DNA of 64,000 nt from Paracoccus aurantiacus (GCF_007993065.1 NZ_VOPL01000003.1:124001-188000), one strand, 5' to 3'; shown: positions 46,554 to 54,672, counted from the stretch's first letter. The notes: generated by a model from the letters alone, not told the origin. Translations and numbers: made by a program.

Positions 46554-47489
46554 ATGACGAACGAAACCTATTCCGCAGGCGACGAGCCGGTCCACACCTC
46601 CTCCCAGACCGATCACGCCCTCACCGAACTCCAGCTCTACGGCTGGCGTCCTTTCCAGGACGAACCCGATCCCAGGCCGCTGCCCGAAGGCAATACCGTC
46701 GCCAGTGCCGTCACCGACATCTTCGACGCCCTCGTCGCGACGCTCGGCGACACCCGCTTAGAGCCCGATCTCGAAGAGCTGCTCTGGGGGACGGTCAATC
46801 TCTTTCACCGCGCCGCCAGCCGGGTGGAACGCGATCTCGACGACAACGAGCAGGCGCAGCGCCGGATGCAGCGGGAACAGGACGGCAGCGAGGTGAAGTC
46901 GGTCGAACTCGAACGCCTCACGGCAGAGGGACAGACCCTCATCGAACGGCGCAACAGCATGGAACTCTTCCGCGATCTCGCCGCCGAGGCTTTCGAACAC
47001 CACACCGGCAGCGCCTGGCGGCCGCGCAGCGGCTCGATGGTCAACCATCGCAACCTGACCGCCGCGATGATCGACAGCCGCGACTTCCTTGCCGCGAAAC
47101 GCCGCGCCGAGACCGAGGTGATGCTGCCTGCCGGTCCCAAGGTGGCCGTGACCGGCGGCGCCGGTTTCAACGATCACCGGCTGATCTGGGGGCGGCTCGA
47201 TCAGGTCCATGCCAAGCACCCGGAGATGGTCTTGCTGCACGGCGGCACCCCGAAAGGCGCGGAACTGATCGCCTCCCGCTGGGCAGACCACCGCAAGGTG
47301 CCGCAGGTCGCCTTCCGGCCCGACTGGACGAAGCACGGCAAGGCCGCACCCTTCAAGCGCAACGACGCGATGCTGGATGTGCTGCCGGTCGGCATCCTCG
47401 TCTTCCCCGGCACCGGGATTCAGGAGAATCTCGCCGACAAGGCCCGCAAGCTCGGCATCCCGGTCATGAAGTTCGACGGCGGCGCGTAA
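46554..47489 (+). CDS. SLOG-family (DUF2493) protein
   Basis: 311-aa protein. The N-terminal 190 residues are acidic and helical (DNEQAQRRMQREQDGSEVKSV); the C-terminal part is DUF2493: KVAVTGGAGFNDHRLIWGRLDQV, MVLLHGGTPKGAELIASRWA, VPQVAFRPDW and VGILVFPGTGIQENLADKARKLGIPV. This is the nucleotide-binding SLOG fold (YspA/cpYpsA group), a group linked to nucleotide-derived signals in conflict systems. Actual ligand unknown. The start at 46554 is chosen over 46410, which lies inside the hairpin region. Confidence 0.82.
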   Translation: MTNETYSAGDEPVHTSSQTDHALTELQLYGWRPFQDEPDPRPLPEGNTVASAVTDIFDALVATLGDTRLEPDLEELLWGTVNLFHRAASRVERDLDDNEQAQRRMQREQDGSEVKSVELERLTAEGQTLIERRNSMELFRDLAAEAFEHHTGSAWRPRSGSMVNHRNLTAAMIDSRDFLAAKRRAETEVMLPAGPKVAVTGGAGFNDHRLIWGRLDQVHAKHPEMVLLHGGTPKGAELIASRWADHRKVPQVAFRPDWTKHGKAAPFKRNDAMLDVLPVGILVFPGTGIQENLADKARKLGIPVMKFDGGA

Positions 47490-47649
47490 GCGCCGCCGTT
47501 CGGCGGCTTTCAGCCGCCAAACCTTGACAGGAAGCGAGGTCGAGCCTCTATTGGAGCATCCTTGTAGAACCGGCGAAGCAGAATAGTCGCAGGCGGAGCG
47601 CATCTCCCGGCAGCCTGTCGTGATCCTCAACCGTTCGCTGGAGGTTTCC

Positions 47650-48066
47650 ATGACGTTGATCCTGCTCGCCATCTCTTTGACCATCACGGCCTGCGTGATC
47701 GCCTACAATCTCGCGATCTACGCTTTGCCCGTCATGTCGGCCATTACTGCCGCGCAATACGCGTGGGGCGCGGGAGCCGGCGTCCTGATGTCCGGTTTCG
47801 CTGCGCTCGGTGCGGCCCTGCTGTCCATCGTCTTGGTGATCGCGGTCCTGGGCTTTGCCAAGAACCCTGTTCTTCGCCTCATCGCGCTTGCCCTCTTCGC
47901 GGTGCCCGCCGTCATAGCTGGCTACGCGCTCGTCTATGGCGTCACGAAGAACGCCATAGACTCGACCCTCGCGCTCAACCTTCTGGGCGGCGTGGGCGGC
48001 CTGGTCATCGGCGTCTCGGCCATCATCAATCTGAACGCGCTCGGCGAGTCGGTGTTCTCGCGCTGA
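47650..48066 (+). CDS. small integral membrane protein
   Basis: 138-aa protein, not recognised, made almost wholly of hydrophobic helices (four predicted: about 3-28, 42-66, 70-92 and 108-132) rich in Ala, Val and Leu. GGAGG lies 6 bp before the ATG. It may be an inner-membrane ICE protein such as an exclusion or stability factor; no evidence distinguishes these. Confidence 0.65.
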   Translation: MTLILLAISLTITACVIAYNLAIYALPVMSAITAAQYAWGAGAGVLMSGFAALGAALLSIVLVIAVLGFAKNPVLRLIALALFAVPAVIAGYALVYGVTKNAIDSTLALNLLGGVGGLVIGVSAIINLNALGESVFSR

Positions 48067-48135
48067 GCCGGCGCGCGCGATCCCGCAGTCTCATGGAAAC
48101 CCGACGGCTGGACCACCGGGCTCCGGGCTTCCTGC

Positions 48136-48573
48136 TCAGAATGGGAAATCATGTCATCGCGGTCACGCTGCCGTCTTTCTCGACCTGCTTTGCCCGGCTC
48201 TGGAAGCCGGTCATCGGCGTGAATCCCGCTGACGCCGTGCAGTCGATGGCCAGCCGCATCCTTCCACTTCATTTCGTGAACACAGCCGCAATCACCTTCA
48301 AACCCTTGCCGCAATACTGCCGGACCTGACCTCGTGCCATTGATGCAGGTGATGCGATGCCGGTTCCGCGCTCCAGACCCGATAGCCCTTCTCGTCACGG
48401 GCCACACAGCCTTCCAGCGGGGCGTGAACATGACGGGGAAGTGGGTTAGATCGGGATGCCCGGTGGCATGGATACGGGTTCCAAGGGCCAGCACGCTGCT
48501 GCTACCGGCAGGGATGCCAGTTCTGCTGCGCGTCCCCGATTGGCTCTCGAAGGCACCAATCCCTCCGACTGAC
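48136..48573 (-). pseudogene. decayed inverted copy of ssb and its leader
   Basis: The minus strand matches the intact ssb at 48772 from its stop (TCA at 48136) back through GTGGAAGGATGCGG, CACCGCATCACCTGC-like and CGTGACGAGAAGGGCTATCG blocks to the start region near 48527, where the ATG is lost, and on through the leader (GTCGGAGGGAT-GGT, near 48552-48573). Indels shift the frame, so no SSB can be made. It lies head-to-head with intact ssb, with about 150 bp between the two leaders. Confidence 0.8.
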
Positions 48574-48725
48574 TGATCCCCTAAGTCCGTTCGGTTTCCA
48601 CCAGCAACCCCGGCGGCTCCGGACCGTGTTGCCGCGCGAGCGCGGCTGCCCGCCCCACTCCGGGCCTTAGGGGCGAGCTGCCGCAAGGGCGGCAGTTGCG
48701 GGAGTCTCCCGACGGCCTTGGCCGG

Positions 48726-48766
48726 GTCTCGTCGGAGGGATGGTCCCTCCGAGGAGCAACGGAGAC
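48726..48766 (+). ncRNA. structured leader family 2, copy 2 (ssb)
   Basis: Outer stem GTCTC (48726-48730) with GAGAC (48762-48766) and inner 9-bp stem TCGGAGGGA (48732-48740) with TCCCTCCGA (48744-48752), with a TGG loop identical to that at 38136. The ssb ATG is 5 nt further, so the outer stem would cover the GGAG ribosome site. Confidence 0.65.
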
Positions 48767-48771
48767 TTACA

Positions 48772-49173
48772 ATGCAGAACATCGTCATCCTCGCCGGCAA
48801 CATCGGTCAGGCCCCCGAAACCCGCACCACCCAGGGCGGCACCTCGATCACCCACTTCAGCCTCGCCACGTCGCGCCCCAAATACTCGGAAGGCCGCGTG
48901 GTCCGTGACGAGAAGGGCTATCGGGTTCAGGACACGGAATGGCACCGCATCACCTGCTTCAACGGCCTCGGCAAGACGGTCCAGCAGTATTGCGACACGG
49001 GCATGAAGGTTCTGGTTCGCGGCCGCATCCACTACACGAAGTGGAAGGATGCGGAGGGCAACGACCGCTACGGCTGCGAGATCATCGCCGAGACCGTCGA
49101 TTTCCTGAGCCGGGCGAAGCAGACCGAGAACGACGACGGCAAGTTCATCGACGACGATGACATCCCGTTCTGA
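48772..49173 (+). CDS. ssb: single-stranded DNA-binding protein
   Basis: 133-aa OB-fold SSB: MQNIVILAGNIGQAPETR, ITHFSLATSRP, WHRITCFNGLGKTVQQYCDTGMKVLVRGRI and KDAEGNDRYGCEIIAETVDFLSR, with the conserved acidic C-terminal tip DDDDIPF that recruits partner proteins. The short linker is usual for plasmid-borne SSBs. It should coat the transferred strand in the recipient. Preceded by a structured leader and a decayed inverted copy; followed by a strong terminator. Confidence 0.93.
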   Translation: MQNIVILAGNIGQAPETRTTQGGTSITHFSLATSRPKYSEGRVVRDEKGYRVQDTEWHRITCFNGLGKTVQQYCDTGMKVLVRGRIHYTKWKDAEGNDRYGCEIIAETVDFLSRAKQTENDDGKFIDDDDIPF

Positions 49174-49186
49174 GCGGGAAGCCAGA

Positions 49187-49224
49187 GGCCCGGCGGCGCA
49201 AGCCGCCGGGCCTTCCATGTTTAC
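49187..49224 (+). terminator. rho-independent terminator after ssb
   Basis: A perfect 11-bp stem GGCCCGGCGGC (49187-49197)/GCCGCCGGGCC (49202-49212) with a GCAA loop is followed by TTCCATGTTT. Confidence 0.7.
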
Positions 49225-49373
49225 GGTGGGTCGCGCCCGCCGGCTCAGCGCAAGATTCCCCACCGGAACGCCATGCGCCTTCGCGCCCGGCGCTCCGATT
49301 TCCTTGCCGGAGAATCGGATCATTTCCAAAAACAGGAAACCACTTTTTGGTCCGATGCTCCCCGAATGAGTAG

Positions 49374-49726
49374 GGGGCAAGCCGCCCCTCTCAAACTCGC
49401 CCCATGAAGGTGCAGGGCTACGCCCCGCCCCCTCCAACTCCCTACCCATGGAGGGGAGACCCCTCCAAACCTCCCCTTTGGCGTTGCGCTGAATAATGTC
49501 GCGACCCCTGGTCGGGGCCGCGGGCTCCTCTCTCTCTGACTTCGGATCATGCACCAGCCACTCCGGCGTCAAGGACTTCGCGGTCCCCCAATTTTCAGCC
49601 GACGCCCAAGAACATCGTCAGAAAATCGGCTCCACCACTCGCCGCCGCTGGCGGTCGGCTTACGCGATCCCTGACCCCTCGCGGCAACAGTGCAGGCTCC
49701 TCCCGTCAGAACGAAAGGAGAAACAA
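49374..49726 (+). repeat. ~350-bp direct repeat (leader family 3), copy 1
   Basis: This segment recurs at 50375-50728 with most bases identical by eye, in the same orientation, each time ending at the ATG of a different gene. It contains GGGGGCAAGCCGCCCCTCTC at the left, a GCG-CCCC/GGGG-CGC hairpin near 49500, the shared GACTTCGGATCATGCACCAG block, and an ATTTTC...GAAAAT stem near 49590-49625. Together with 49225-49373 it is a 550-bp stretch without a supported gene; minus-strand frames in it are repeat artefacts. Confidence 0.75.
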
Positions 49727-50281
49727 ATGTCTGATCTCGATTTCCTCAATCTCTCAAGAAAGCTTGGCCGCATCAGAACCAGGGTGCGCAAGAACTACTT
49801 CAGGTGCGACACTCGCTTTTCGCAGTCCCTCCATGAAAAGCTGCTTCTTGCCCTCAACGGCCATCTCAAGACTTGCCGCGAGGGCGCAAAGGTCCAGCGG
49901 CGGCTACGGAACGAAAGCGATCCGACGGTGCGCGAGTCCCTTGAACAGACCCTCGGCGACTGCATGGGCGATCTCGAATCCGGCGGCCGGGGGTTCTATC
50001 CTTGGCATCTGCTGGATGCCGTCGATGGTGACCCGGACTTCGGCGGATACCACCACCCCGTTGCGGCCATGTGGTGCAATGGCCCGATCCCGGAATGGAT
50101 GACCGTCGAGGACAAGCATCTGTCCGGCCTTGGTCCCATCCTCCGGCAGATCGCTGCCCAGACAGGTATCCGCTTCACCACCTATCTCTGCGATGCCAGC
50201 ATTGGCCCCGATGGCGCGGGGCAACTCGACCCCGAGATCTACGAGCGCCCGGTCAGCAACTTCCGATACCGATACCGATAG
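49727..50281 (+). CDS. hypothetical ICE protein under leader family 3
   Basis: 184-aa protein, not recognised. The N-terminus is basic (LSRKLGRIRTRVRKNYFRCD), then a helical region (LHEKLLLALNGHLKTCREGAK) and an aromatic C-terminal half (GRGFYPWHLLDAVDGDPDFGG, YHHPVAAMWCNGPIPEWM), ending in FRYRYR. AAAGGAG lies 7 bp before the ATG. It is followed by a terminator. Confidence 0.68.
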   Translation: MSDLDFLNLSRKLGRIRTRVRKNYFRCDTRFSQSLHEKLLLALNGHLKTCREGAKVQRRLRNESDPTVRESLEQTLGDCMGDLESGGRGFYPWHLLDAVDGDPDFGGYHHPVAAMWCNGPIPEWMTVEDKHLSGLGPILRQIAAQTGIRFTTYLCDASIGPDGAGQLDPEIYERPVSNFRYRYR

Positions 50282-50284
50282 CGA

Positions 50285-50318
50285 GGTGGCGGGCGGCGGA
50301 AGCCGCTCGCCACCTTTT
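50285..50318 (+). terminator. rho-independent terminator
   Basis: GGTGGCGGGCGGC (50285-50297) pairs with GCCGCTCGCCACC (50302-50314), one mismatch, GGAA loop, followed by TTTT. Confidence 0.75.
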
Positions 50319-50374
50319 CCCCTGTCGTAATAGCCATACCGACCGGATCGACCGCTCGGCAGGGCTTATGAAAG

Positions 50375-50728
50375 GGGGGCAAGCCGCCCCTCTCAAACTC
50401 ACCCCATGAAGGTGCAGGGCAAAGCCCCGCCCCCTCAAACTCCCCCACCCATGGAGGGGAAACCCCTCCAAACCTCCCCTTCGGTTCCACCGAATATTGT
50501 CGCGGCCCCTAGTCGGGGCCGCGGGCTCTTCTCTCTCTGACTTCGGATCATGCACCAGCCACTCCGGCGTCAAGGACTTCACGGTCCCCCCAATTTTCAG
50601 CCGATACCCAAGGGCATCGTAAGAAAATCGGCTCCCCCGCTCGCCGCCGCTGGCGGTCGCTGCGCGATCCCTGACCCCTCGCGGCTACGGTGCCCGACCC
50701 TCCCGTCAGCGAGAGAAAGGAGCATGAC
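50375..50728 (+). repeat. ~350-bp direct repeat (leader family 3), copy 2
   Basis: Second copy of the element at 49374. The central hairpin is GCGGCCCC-TAGTC-GGGGCCGC here, a perfect stem where copy 1 has a mismatch. GAGAAAGGAG gives the ribosome site for the gene at 50729. Together with 50319-50374 it is a stretch without another gene. Confidence 0.75.
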
Positions 50729-51103
50729 ATGACCGAACAAAAGATCATCCGTATCGACGGGGGCAGCGCCGAATACTGGCGCGATCGCAAGCAGGCTTTC
50801 GGGCTTATCCGCGATGCCGAGCTTGCCGCAAAGCGTCTGGCCGAGGCGCCGATGTATCTGCACGGCGGCTACGACGAGGATGGCGACGTTATCCCCATCG
50901 AAAACCTCGGTCCCCACGACGATATGGAGGACGCGATCTGGGCCATCGAGGCCGATCCGACTGCGGTGAGCATCCTCGTTGCGCAGGGGCGCACGAGCAT
51001 CGGCGGTCACGAGATCGGGGCTGTGGTTCGCGGTTTCGAACCGGACTACGGGCACATCGAGGACCCGGAGAGCAATCCGCTCTGGGGACCGGATACCGAC
51101 TGA
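50729..51103 (+). CDS. hypothetical ICE protein under leader family 3
   Basis: 124-aa acidic protein, not recognised. Begins TEQKIIRIDGGSAEYWRDRKQAF and contains IEADPTAVSILVAQGRTSIGGHEIGAVV. No motif links it to the other family-3 gene; only the leader is shared. Confidence 0.65.
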   Translation: MTEQKIIRIDGGSAEYWRDRKQAFGLIRDAELAAKRLAEAPMYLHGGYDEDGDVIPIENLGPHDDMEDAIWAIEADPTAVSILVAQGRTSIGGHEIGAVVRGFEPDYGHIEDPESNPLWGPDTD

Positions 51104-51109
51104 CCCTTC

Positions 51110-51143
51110 GACGAGAGGCGGCGAAAGCCGCCTCTCGTCTTTG
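51110..51143 (+). terminator. rho-independent terminator
   Basis: A perfect 13-bp stem GACGAGAGGCGGC (51110-51122)/GCCGCCTCTCGTC (51127-51139) with a GAAA loop, followed by TTT. Confidence 0.75.
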
Positions 51144-51546
51144 CTTCGTCGTCAAAGCCCTGCCGGCCGGATCGACCGGCCCGCAGGGCTGATGAAAGGG
51201 GCACGCCCCTCTCAACGCTCTCCCATGAAGGAAGGGGCAAGCCCCCTCCTTCAAACATCCTCCCCAAGGGAAGGGCTGAAGCCCCTCCCTTGAACCCTCC
51301 CATGGGAAGGAGGCGACGGTTCCCTCGCCCTCCTTCCCAAACCCATCCTCCTCTCCCTGGGCCAGGCCATTCTGGCCGCGCCGATACGCTGTCGTATGTC
51401 CGACCGAATCAGATGGCTGCCTATCCCGCCACTGCGAGGTTGATCACGACGATTCCAGCCGAATTTCGAGTGGAATTTGAAGGCAGAGCGACTATTATAG
51501 TCGTAGTTCTGGAGTGCGTGCAGGTCTCGGTGGGAGGTGATCATGT
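51144..51546 (+). repeat. non-coding stretch with a partial third copy of leader family 3
   Basis: GCCGGATCGACCGG at 51163 and CAGGGCTGATGAAAGGGG after it match the sequence just before and at the start of copy 2 (50342-50380). The similarity fades into short G/C and CCTCCC blocks by about 51320, and the GACTTCGGATC part is missing. The remaining bases to 51546 show no gene; GGGAGGTGATC near 51533 is the ribosome site of the next gene. Confidence 0.5.
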
Positions 51547-51795
51547 ATGATCACCGCTCGCCAATCACGGGCCGCACGCGCGTTGCTGGGTTGGACACAG
51601 GAGACGCTCGCTGACAAGGCCCAGGTCGCATTGACCGCACTCAAACGCCTCGAATCCCAAAATGGGCTTGAGGTGTTCGAGACGACTCGCGATCAGGTTC
51701 GCCGCGCTCTCGAAGCGGCCGGCATCGTTTTCCTGTCAACGGATAAGGGCGAAGGCGTCTTGCTCCTGCACGAGCGGAGCCCGACGCCGGGTTAG
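51547..51795 (+). CDS. XRE-type helix-turn-helix regulator
   Basis: 82-aa DNA-binding protein: ARQSRAARALLGWTQETLAD, then KAQVALTALKRLESQNGLE, is a complete XRE helix-turn-helix, followed by a QVRRALEAAGIVFL strand typical of short plasmid regulators. It stands at the start of the regulator/replication block and may control transfer or excision genes. Confidence 0.85.
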   Translation: MITARQSRAARALLGWTQETLADKAQVALTALKRLESQNGLEVFETTRDQVRRALEAAGIVFLSTDKGEGVLLLHERSPTPG

Positions 51796-51891
51796 CGTCG
51801 TGGCCTGCGCATTGACCCGTTGCCCATAAAAAGAATGGCTATCTCCCGCCGGAGATGGTTAACAAATACGTTATCCGATCGTGAGCGACTG

Positions 51892-52170
51892 ATGGGACAA
51901 GCGACACAGACATTTCTTGACGAACCACCGTCCAGCCAAACGCTGACACCATATGATCGAGAACACATGAAGCTCTATATGCGCCTGCTCGACGCAGCGC
52001 GCGATGGCGCCGACTGGCGCGAAGCGGTTCGAATCCTCTTCAATCTCGATCCAGAGCGTGATCCCGAGCGTAGCCGCCGCGTTCATGACGCGCATCTCGC
52101 ACGAGCGCGTTGGATGACCGAGCGCGGCTATCGCGAACTGGTCCGCGAAAGTCAGCACCGAACATCATAG
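51892..52170 (+). CDS. DUF2285-like small DNA-binding protein
   Basis: 92-aa protein: LTPYDREHMKLYMRLLDAARDGADWREAVRILFNLD, then RVHDAHLARARWMTERGYREL. This is the pattern of short DUF2285-associated proteins in alphaproteobacterial ICEs that precede a larger DUF6499/DUF2285 regulator, as here. The start at 51892 is preferred on homology; the region upstream of it is not conserved. Confidence 0.72.
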   Translation: MGQATQTFLDEPPSSQTLTPYDREHMKLYMRLLDAARDGADWREAVRILFNLDPERDPERSRRVHDAHLARARWMTERGYRELVRESQHRTS

Positions 52171-52280
52171 CGATGCGCGGGACGCATCACCTGTTGATCC
52201 CGACCCAGCTTCCTCAATTCAACCCGAACGGGAATCGTAGAGTCTCTCCAACTTCCTGAGCTGTGACGTGGGAGGCTCCG

Positions 52281-53055
52281 ATGACACCCAACGCATCTAC
52301 CTGGCGTTCTTCGGCAGACTACGAGCATCTGGATGTGCTGACGCCATCCGATCTGGCTTGGGAGTGGCTCCGCCGCAACGATGCCTATGACGCTGATTTT
52401 GAGGCATCGGCCTCTGGCCAGGGAGATCCCGAACCGCTGACCGAACGAATCCGGCAGCGGTGGGGACTCCGATTTCCCCGTCGATCCGCTGGCTGCGCCA
52501 CCTGACGCCAAGGTATTATGGCTTCCGCAGGAGGACACGAGCGTCGTCATACTGGCGAACGCGCCATCGGAATTTGACGAGCAAATCGGTCTCGCAGCTA
52601 CCGTGATCTGGCGCGCCCATCCTCGCTCGCAACCTACGGATGAGGACTACCGGCTCGATATTGGCAACGGACAGCATCTGCAGATCCTCGACTGCACGGC
52701 CGGCGACGACAGGATCGCCGTCGCCATCGTTCCGCTCGGCCTGGACGGCTTCGACCGGATCGAAGCCGTCCGCCGCTTCCTCTCCGCCCTACATGGCCGC
52801 GCCATTCCTCCCGATACGCGGCTGACCCGGCAGCAGCGCATACGCCTGCGACGGATGCTTCGCGCCTTTGACGGACACAGGGCGGGCGCCACACAGCAGG
52901 AAATCGCGCAAGTCATCCTGAAGATCGGGCCGCTCGACCGCGATGAATGGCAGGCGTCTTCGGCCCGCCACACGATCAAGGCGCTTCTGCGCGACGCCCA
53001 TTCCATGGTCGCGGGCGGCTATCGAAAACTCCTGCGTCATCGTCGCCAACGCTAG
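52281..53055 (+). pseudogene. DUF6499/DUF2285 transcriptional regulator, single-base frameshift
   Basis: The N-terminal part (52281-52505 frame) is a DUF6499 domain: WRSSADYEHLDVLTPSDLAWEWLRRND. In the next frame, PVDPLAAPPDAKVLWLP continues without a break into the DUF2285 domain (DYRLDIGNGQHLQILDCTA, PLGLDGFDRIEAVRRFLSAL, LLRDAHSMVAGGYRKLLRHR). The frames join if one C is removed from the CCCC run at 52476-52479. GGGAGG precedes the start. Either a recent inactivating insertion, a sequencing error or frameshifting explains it. Such regulators control ICE transfer genes. Confidence 0.78.
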
Positions 53056-53196
53056 CGTAGTTCGACGCCTGGGCTGGTGGGCGATTTCGATACCCATCAA
53101 CTTCGCCCTGCAACTCGCCGGCCTCCCTCCGCCACCGTGGTCGTTGTCCCGCCGCTGACTCGCAGTGGCCGTTCCCAACAGCCCGGAGGCCCGATC

Positions 53197-53478
53197 ATGC
53201 CACATGAACCCGTCGTTTTGCCGCCGCGCTTCCTGCGCACCAAGGAGGCTGCGGATTTTCTCAGCCTTTCGGCCCGGACGCTCGAAAAACACCGCACCTA
53301 CGGGACCGGCCCTGCCTATCGCAAGCTCGGCGGCCGGGTTGTCTATGCCATCGACGATCTCGAAGCCTGGACCGAGCGCGGTGCGGTAACCTCCACCTCC
53401 GATCCCCGTGGCTCCGTGCTGCCCGCCAAGCGCCACGCCCTTCCGACCGGCCCGCAGGTCGGGCGCTCCGCCCGCTGA
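53197..53478 (+). CDS. helix-turn-helix (AlpA/excisionase-like) DNA-binding protein
   Basis: 93-aa protein with a MerR/AlpA-type winged helix: LPPRFLRTKEAADFLSLSARTLEKHRTYG, then PAYRKLGGRVVYAIDDLEAW. The C-terminal 30 residues are Pro/Arg-rich. It lies 18 bp before repA, a position common in rlxS-type ICEs, and may regulate repA or serve as recombination directionality factor. Confidence 0.83.
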   Translation: MPHEPVVLPPRFLRTKEAADFLSLSARTLEKHRTYGTGPAYRKLGGRVVYAIDDLEAWTERGAVTSTSDPRGSVLPAKRHALPTGPQVGRSAR

Positions 53479-53496
53479 TCGCACCCAGTTCCCTTC

Positions 53497-54672
53497 ATGG
53501 TGGCGCGACGTCGATCCCTTTCCGAGCGCGGGCAGCTCGACCTGTTCAGGGCGCTCCCCGGCGACTTCGCGCCACGAGACGCGCAGGATCTCATGGCCTA
53601 TCCCTTCTTCTCCCTCGGCAAGTCAAAACGTGTCGCGCCCATCGACTTCGCCGCCGGCAATGTGACGATCCGGGTCGAGGCGGTCCCCGATCATGGCATG
53701 GCGACGATCTGGGATGCGGACATCCTGATCTGGGCCGCCAGCCAGATCGTCGAAGCCCGTGATACCGGGCTTCGGACGTCCCGGCTGATGGCCGCCACGC
53801 CTTACGAAATCCTCACCTATGTCGGGCGCGGCACGTCGCTGCGCGACTACCAGCGCCTGAAGGCCGCACTCGACCGGCTGCAATCGACCACCATTTCCAC
53901 CTCGATCCGGCAACCAGCTGAAGGCCGCCGGCATCGCTTCTCCTGGATCAACGAATGGCAGGAGCGCACCGACCGCAACGGCCGCCCCGATGGTATCGAG
54001 ATGATCGTGCCGGACTGGTTCTATCAGGCCGTCCTCGACGACGCGCTCGTGCTGACCATCGACCGGACCTATTTCGACCTGACCGGCGGACTCGACCGAT
54101 GGCTCTACCGCCTAGTGCGTAAGCACGGCGGCCGCCAGCGTGAGGGTTGGCGCTTCGACTTCCGCCACCTCCATCAGAAGTCCGGCAGCATGTCGCCATT
54201 CAAACGCTTCGCTTTTGAGTTGCGCGACATCATCCGACGCCAGCCCTTGCCGGGCTACCGGCTCTTTCTGGAAGCCGAGATCGGCGGGCGCATGCTGCTC
54301 GCCTTCGAGCCGACACCGGCCTGTGGAAAACCTGTGAATGGCCTCGTGCTATCGGGAACCCGGACTATCGTGCTATCGGGAACCCAAGGCTCGTGCTATC
54401 GGGAACCGAAATCGGGCTTAACGCCCGAAGACCACTCGCAAAATCGCGCCCTTAACTTAGAGTCTAACAAAGACTCTAACCTTGAAGAGCGCGTGCGCGA
54501 TGTGGAAAACCTCATCCGCGACACCGCCAGAAGCCTCAGCAGAGCCGCTAGGAACGGCGCATCTGCCACGCCACGCGCTTCCCAGCCGGCCCCTCAGCCC
54601 GGCGGAACCGAGGCTTCCGAAGGTTCCGACACACCCCGCCTTCCTCTCGACTTGCCGGGAGGCGGCCAATGA
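53497..54672 (+). CDS. repA: RepA, replication initiator (RPA family)
   Basis: 391-aa RPA-family initiator: LMAYPFFSLGKSKRVAPIDF, WDADILIWAASQIVEARD, SRLMAATPYEILTYVGRGTS, YQRLKAALDRLQSTTISTSIR and DRTYFDLTGGLDRWLYRLVRKH, with winged-helix folds that bind iterons. The last ~110 residues are less conserved and hold three 16-bp iterons in the DNA. It overlaps parA by 4 bp. An initiator within an integrating element suggests replication of the excised circle. Confidence 0.9.
   Translation: MVARRRSLSERGQLDLFRALPGDFAPRDAQDLMAYPFFSLGKSKRVAPIDFAAGNVTIRVEAVPDHGMATIWDADILIWAASQIVEARDTGLRTSRLMAATPYEILTYVGRGTSLRDYQRLKAALDRLQSTTISTSIRQPAEGRRHRFSWINEWQERTDRNGRPDGIEMIVPDWFYQAVLDDALVLTIDRTYFDLTGGLDRWLYRLVRKHGGRQREGWRFDFRHLHQKSGSMSPFKRFAFELRDIIRRQPLPGYRLFLEAEIGGRMLLAFEPTPACGKPVNGLVLSGTRTIVLSGTQGSCYREPKSGLTPEDHSQNRALNLESNKDSNLEERVRDVENLIRDTARSLSRAARNGASATPRASQPAPQPGGTEASEGSDTPRLPLDLPGGGQ
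54345..54407 (+). repeat. three iterons inside repA (candidate oriV)
   Basis: CGTGCTATCGGGAACC occurs at 54345-54360, 54369-54384 and 54392-54407, with start-to-start spacing of 24 and 23 bp, about two helical turns. The first two copies are read in one codon phase (VLSGT) and the third in another (CYREP), so conservation is for DNA sequence rather than protein. AT-richer sequence follows (54420-54480). Confidence 0.75.

Noticed and set aside
49320-50582. Minus-strand frames sharing EWLVHDPKSEREEPAAPTRG in both family-3 repeats
   Set aside because: They match each other only because the DNA repeat is duplicated; no ribosome site, and the plus-strand genes explain the region.
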